From assembly GCA_900555335.1 (NCBI GenBank), contig USKU01000070.1:1-6394 (forward strand): a DNA stretch of 6,394 nt, read 5' to 3'. Positions 4,981 through 6,394 of the stretch are shown here, in pieces. The notes beneath the pieces were generated by a model. It was not told the DNA's origin and did not search any database. It saw only the letters and a list, made by a program, of their open reading frames with translations. Origin of the DNA: an uncultured Atopobium sp. Lineage in GTDB: Bacteria; Actinomycetota; Coriobacteriia; Coriobacteriales; Atopobiaceae. The translations under genes and the position numbers were made by a program. How positions within the stretch are numbered: position 1 is the first letter of the stretch; the number at the start of each line of letters is the position of its first letter.

Positions 4981-6394
4981 ATGCGCGAGAAGATCGAGGA
5001 ACTTGTACGTCAAGCCTTGGCAGATGCCCAGGCTGCGGGTGAGTTGCCTGAATTCCAGATTGATGATGTGGGACTTGAGCGCCCACAGGACTCATCAAAT
5101 GGTGACTGGTCTTCTACGGTTGCAATGCGTTCTGCAAAGCTGGCACATAAGGCTCCTCGCGATATTGCTGCAGCTCTTGTGGCTCATATTGTCGCAGACC
5201 CTCAGATTGAGCGTGTCGAAGTTGCAGGTCCTGGCTTTGTAAACTTCTACCTATCTACCGCTGCGGGCAATGAGATTTTTAACACCGTTCGCGAGCAGGG
5301 CGCCGACTTTGGTCGTTCTACCTTTGGTGCTGGCCAGAAGGTCCAGGTAGAGTACGTTTCTGCAAACCCTGTTGGCCCTCTGCATATTGGTCACGGTCGC
5401 TGGGCAGCACTGGGAGACTCCCTGAGCCGCATTCTTGCATTTGCAGGTTATGAAGTTGAGCGTGAGTACTACGTCAACGATCACGGCTCTCAGATGGATG
5501 TCTTTGGTCACTCCATCTCCAAGCGTTACCTGCAGCTTATTGACATCATGCAGGAGCGCGGCATTGACGCTGACGCCGCCGCTCAGGTGTTGGCTGAAGA
5601 TCGTAATGCTTACGTTGCAGATGAAGAGGATGCACATCCCGAGGAGCATCCATTTACTGACGAGTTCATTAACTCTCTTGGTGGTAATGCATACGCCGGA
5701 GATTACATTGTTGACCTGGGACTTTTCTTCCTTAAAAATGACGGAGAGGTCTGGGCAGACAAGTCCGAAGATGAGCGCATGGTTGAGTTCCGTGAGCGCG
5801 GCTACAAGATGATGCTTGAGTCCATCAAAAACACCTGCCACAACGCTCGCGCCGACTTTGATGTGTGGTTCTCTGAGCGTTCTCTCTACGTTAAGGATGA
5901 CCAGGGTAAAGACGCAGTCGATCGCGCACTTGATGCTCTGGATAAGCTTGGCTACCTCTATCGTTCTGACGAGGGCGCACTGTTCTTCCGTTCTACTGAT
6001 TTTGGTGACGATAAGGACCGTGTACTCATCAAAACAAATGGTGAGTATACCTATTTTGCTTCCGACGTAGCCTACCACTGGAATAAGTTCCAACGCGTTG
6101 ACCACGTTATTGATATTTGGGGAGCAGATCACCACGGATATATTCAGCGTGTTCGCTCTGCTGCAACAGCCCTTGGTTACCCAACTCAGTTTGAGGTTCT
6201 GCTTGGCCAGTTGGTTAACCTGCTTAGAAACGGCGTTGCTGTCAGAATGTCTAAGCGTAAGGGAACTGGCATCCACTTTGACGAACTTCTCGCCGAGGTT
6301 GGTGTAGATGCAACGCGCTACACCCTTGTTTCAAAGTCATCCAACCAGATGATTGACTTTGACATTGAGCAGGTAAAGCGTCAGGACAGCTCTA
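4981..6394 (+). CDS. argS: Arginyl-tRNA synthetase (3' end beyond the window)
   Basis: 471 codons are visible without a stop; the family usually has about 550-600 residues, so the rest of the C-terminal anticodon-binding domain is missing through the window edge, not by mutation. The class I enzyme charges tRNA-Arg with arginine using ATP. Residues 1 to about 100 form the N-terminal tRNA-binding domain of ArgRS (GDWSSTVAM, APRDIA, GPGFVNFYL). The HIGH motif occurs as HIGH at 135-138 within SANPVGPLHIGHGR. YYVNDHGSQ follows at 163-171, then DDKDRVLIKTNGEYTYFASD, WGADHHGY at 380-387, and a KMSKS-type loop RMSKRKG at 422-428. The ATG follows AAGGAG (4971-4976) by four bases. The gene lies 68 bases after pncB on the same strand. 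Codon use is biased to CGT/CGC, GTT and CTT, as expected for a well-expressed housekeeping gene. Identification is firm. Confidence 0.97.
   Translation, partial: MREKIEELVRQALADAQAAGELPEFQIDDVGLERPQDSSNGDWSSTVAMRSAKLAHKAPRDIAAALVAHIVADPQIERVEVAGPGFVNFYLSTAAGNEIFNTVREQGADFGRSTFGAGQKVQVEYVSANPVGPLHIGHGRWAALGDSLSRILAFAGYEVEREYYVNDHGSQMDVFGHSISKRYLQLIDIMQERGIDADAAAQVLAEDRNAYVADEEDAHPEEHPFTDEFINSLGGNAYAGDYIVDLGLFFLKNDGEVWADKSEDERMVEFRERGYKMMLESIKNTCHNARADFDVWFSERSLYVKDDQGKDAVDRALDALDKLGYLYRSDEGALFFRSTDFGDDKDRVLIKTNGEYTYFASDVAYHWNKFQRVDHVIDIWGADHHGYIQRVRSAATALGYPTQFEVLLGQLVNLLRNGVAVRMSKRKGTGIHFDELLAEVGVDATRYTLVSKSSNQMIDFDIEQVKRQDSS

Noticed and set aside
5251..6276. Open frame of 341 codons on the minus strand
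   Set aside because: It lies wholly antisense to argS, whose plus-strand product is recognised along its full length; the minus-strand protein matches nothing I know and arises from argS codon bias.

Overview
The window reads as ordinary chromosomal DNA of a Gram-positive bacterium. I lean towards Actinomycetota, class Coriobacteriia, Atopobium/Lancefieldella-like. This is inferred from moderate GC, TTG starts with strong Shine-Dalgarno (SD) sequences, a tRNA gene with encoded CCA, and the flavour of the proteins; the sequence alone does not prove it. No mobile element, CRISPR array or phage gene is visible.

Layout. Positions 1-107 hold no convincing gene; a hairpin with a T-run may end a plus-strand gene lying outside the window. 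A minus-strand gene (108-1331) encodes a WecA/TagO-type membrane glycosyl-1-phosphate transferase that starts cell-envelope glycopolymers on undecaprenyl phosphate. The 374-base gap between it and the tRNA (1332-1705) is not empty. It carries a minus-strand promoter for the transferase, plus-strand -10 elements, an RNA of about 160 nt whose fold matches 6S RNA (about 1454-1615), and a good promoter for tRNA-Ala(CGC) (1706-1781), which is followed by an intrinsic terminator.

The remaining genes all lie on the plus strand: a PflX-type radical SAM protein (1863-2900); a small repeat-containing, probably tail-anchored helical protein of unknown function (2903-3355), two bases after it; nicotinate phosphoribosyltransferase for NAD salvage (3416-4912); and the first 471 codons of arginyl-tRNA synthetase, cut by the window end (4981-6394).

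The proteins do not form one pathway. They are envelope biogenesis, RNA polymerase regulation (6S), translation (tRNA-Ala, ArgRS), NAD salvage and an uncharacterised radical SAM/membrane protein pair. Most worth a second look are the 6S RNA candidate, the radical SAM/tail-anchored pair with its 36-bp tandem repeat, and a perfect 9-bp inverted repeat that could hide the argS ribosome binding site. I found no convincing new multi-gene system.
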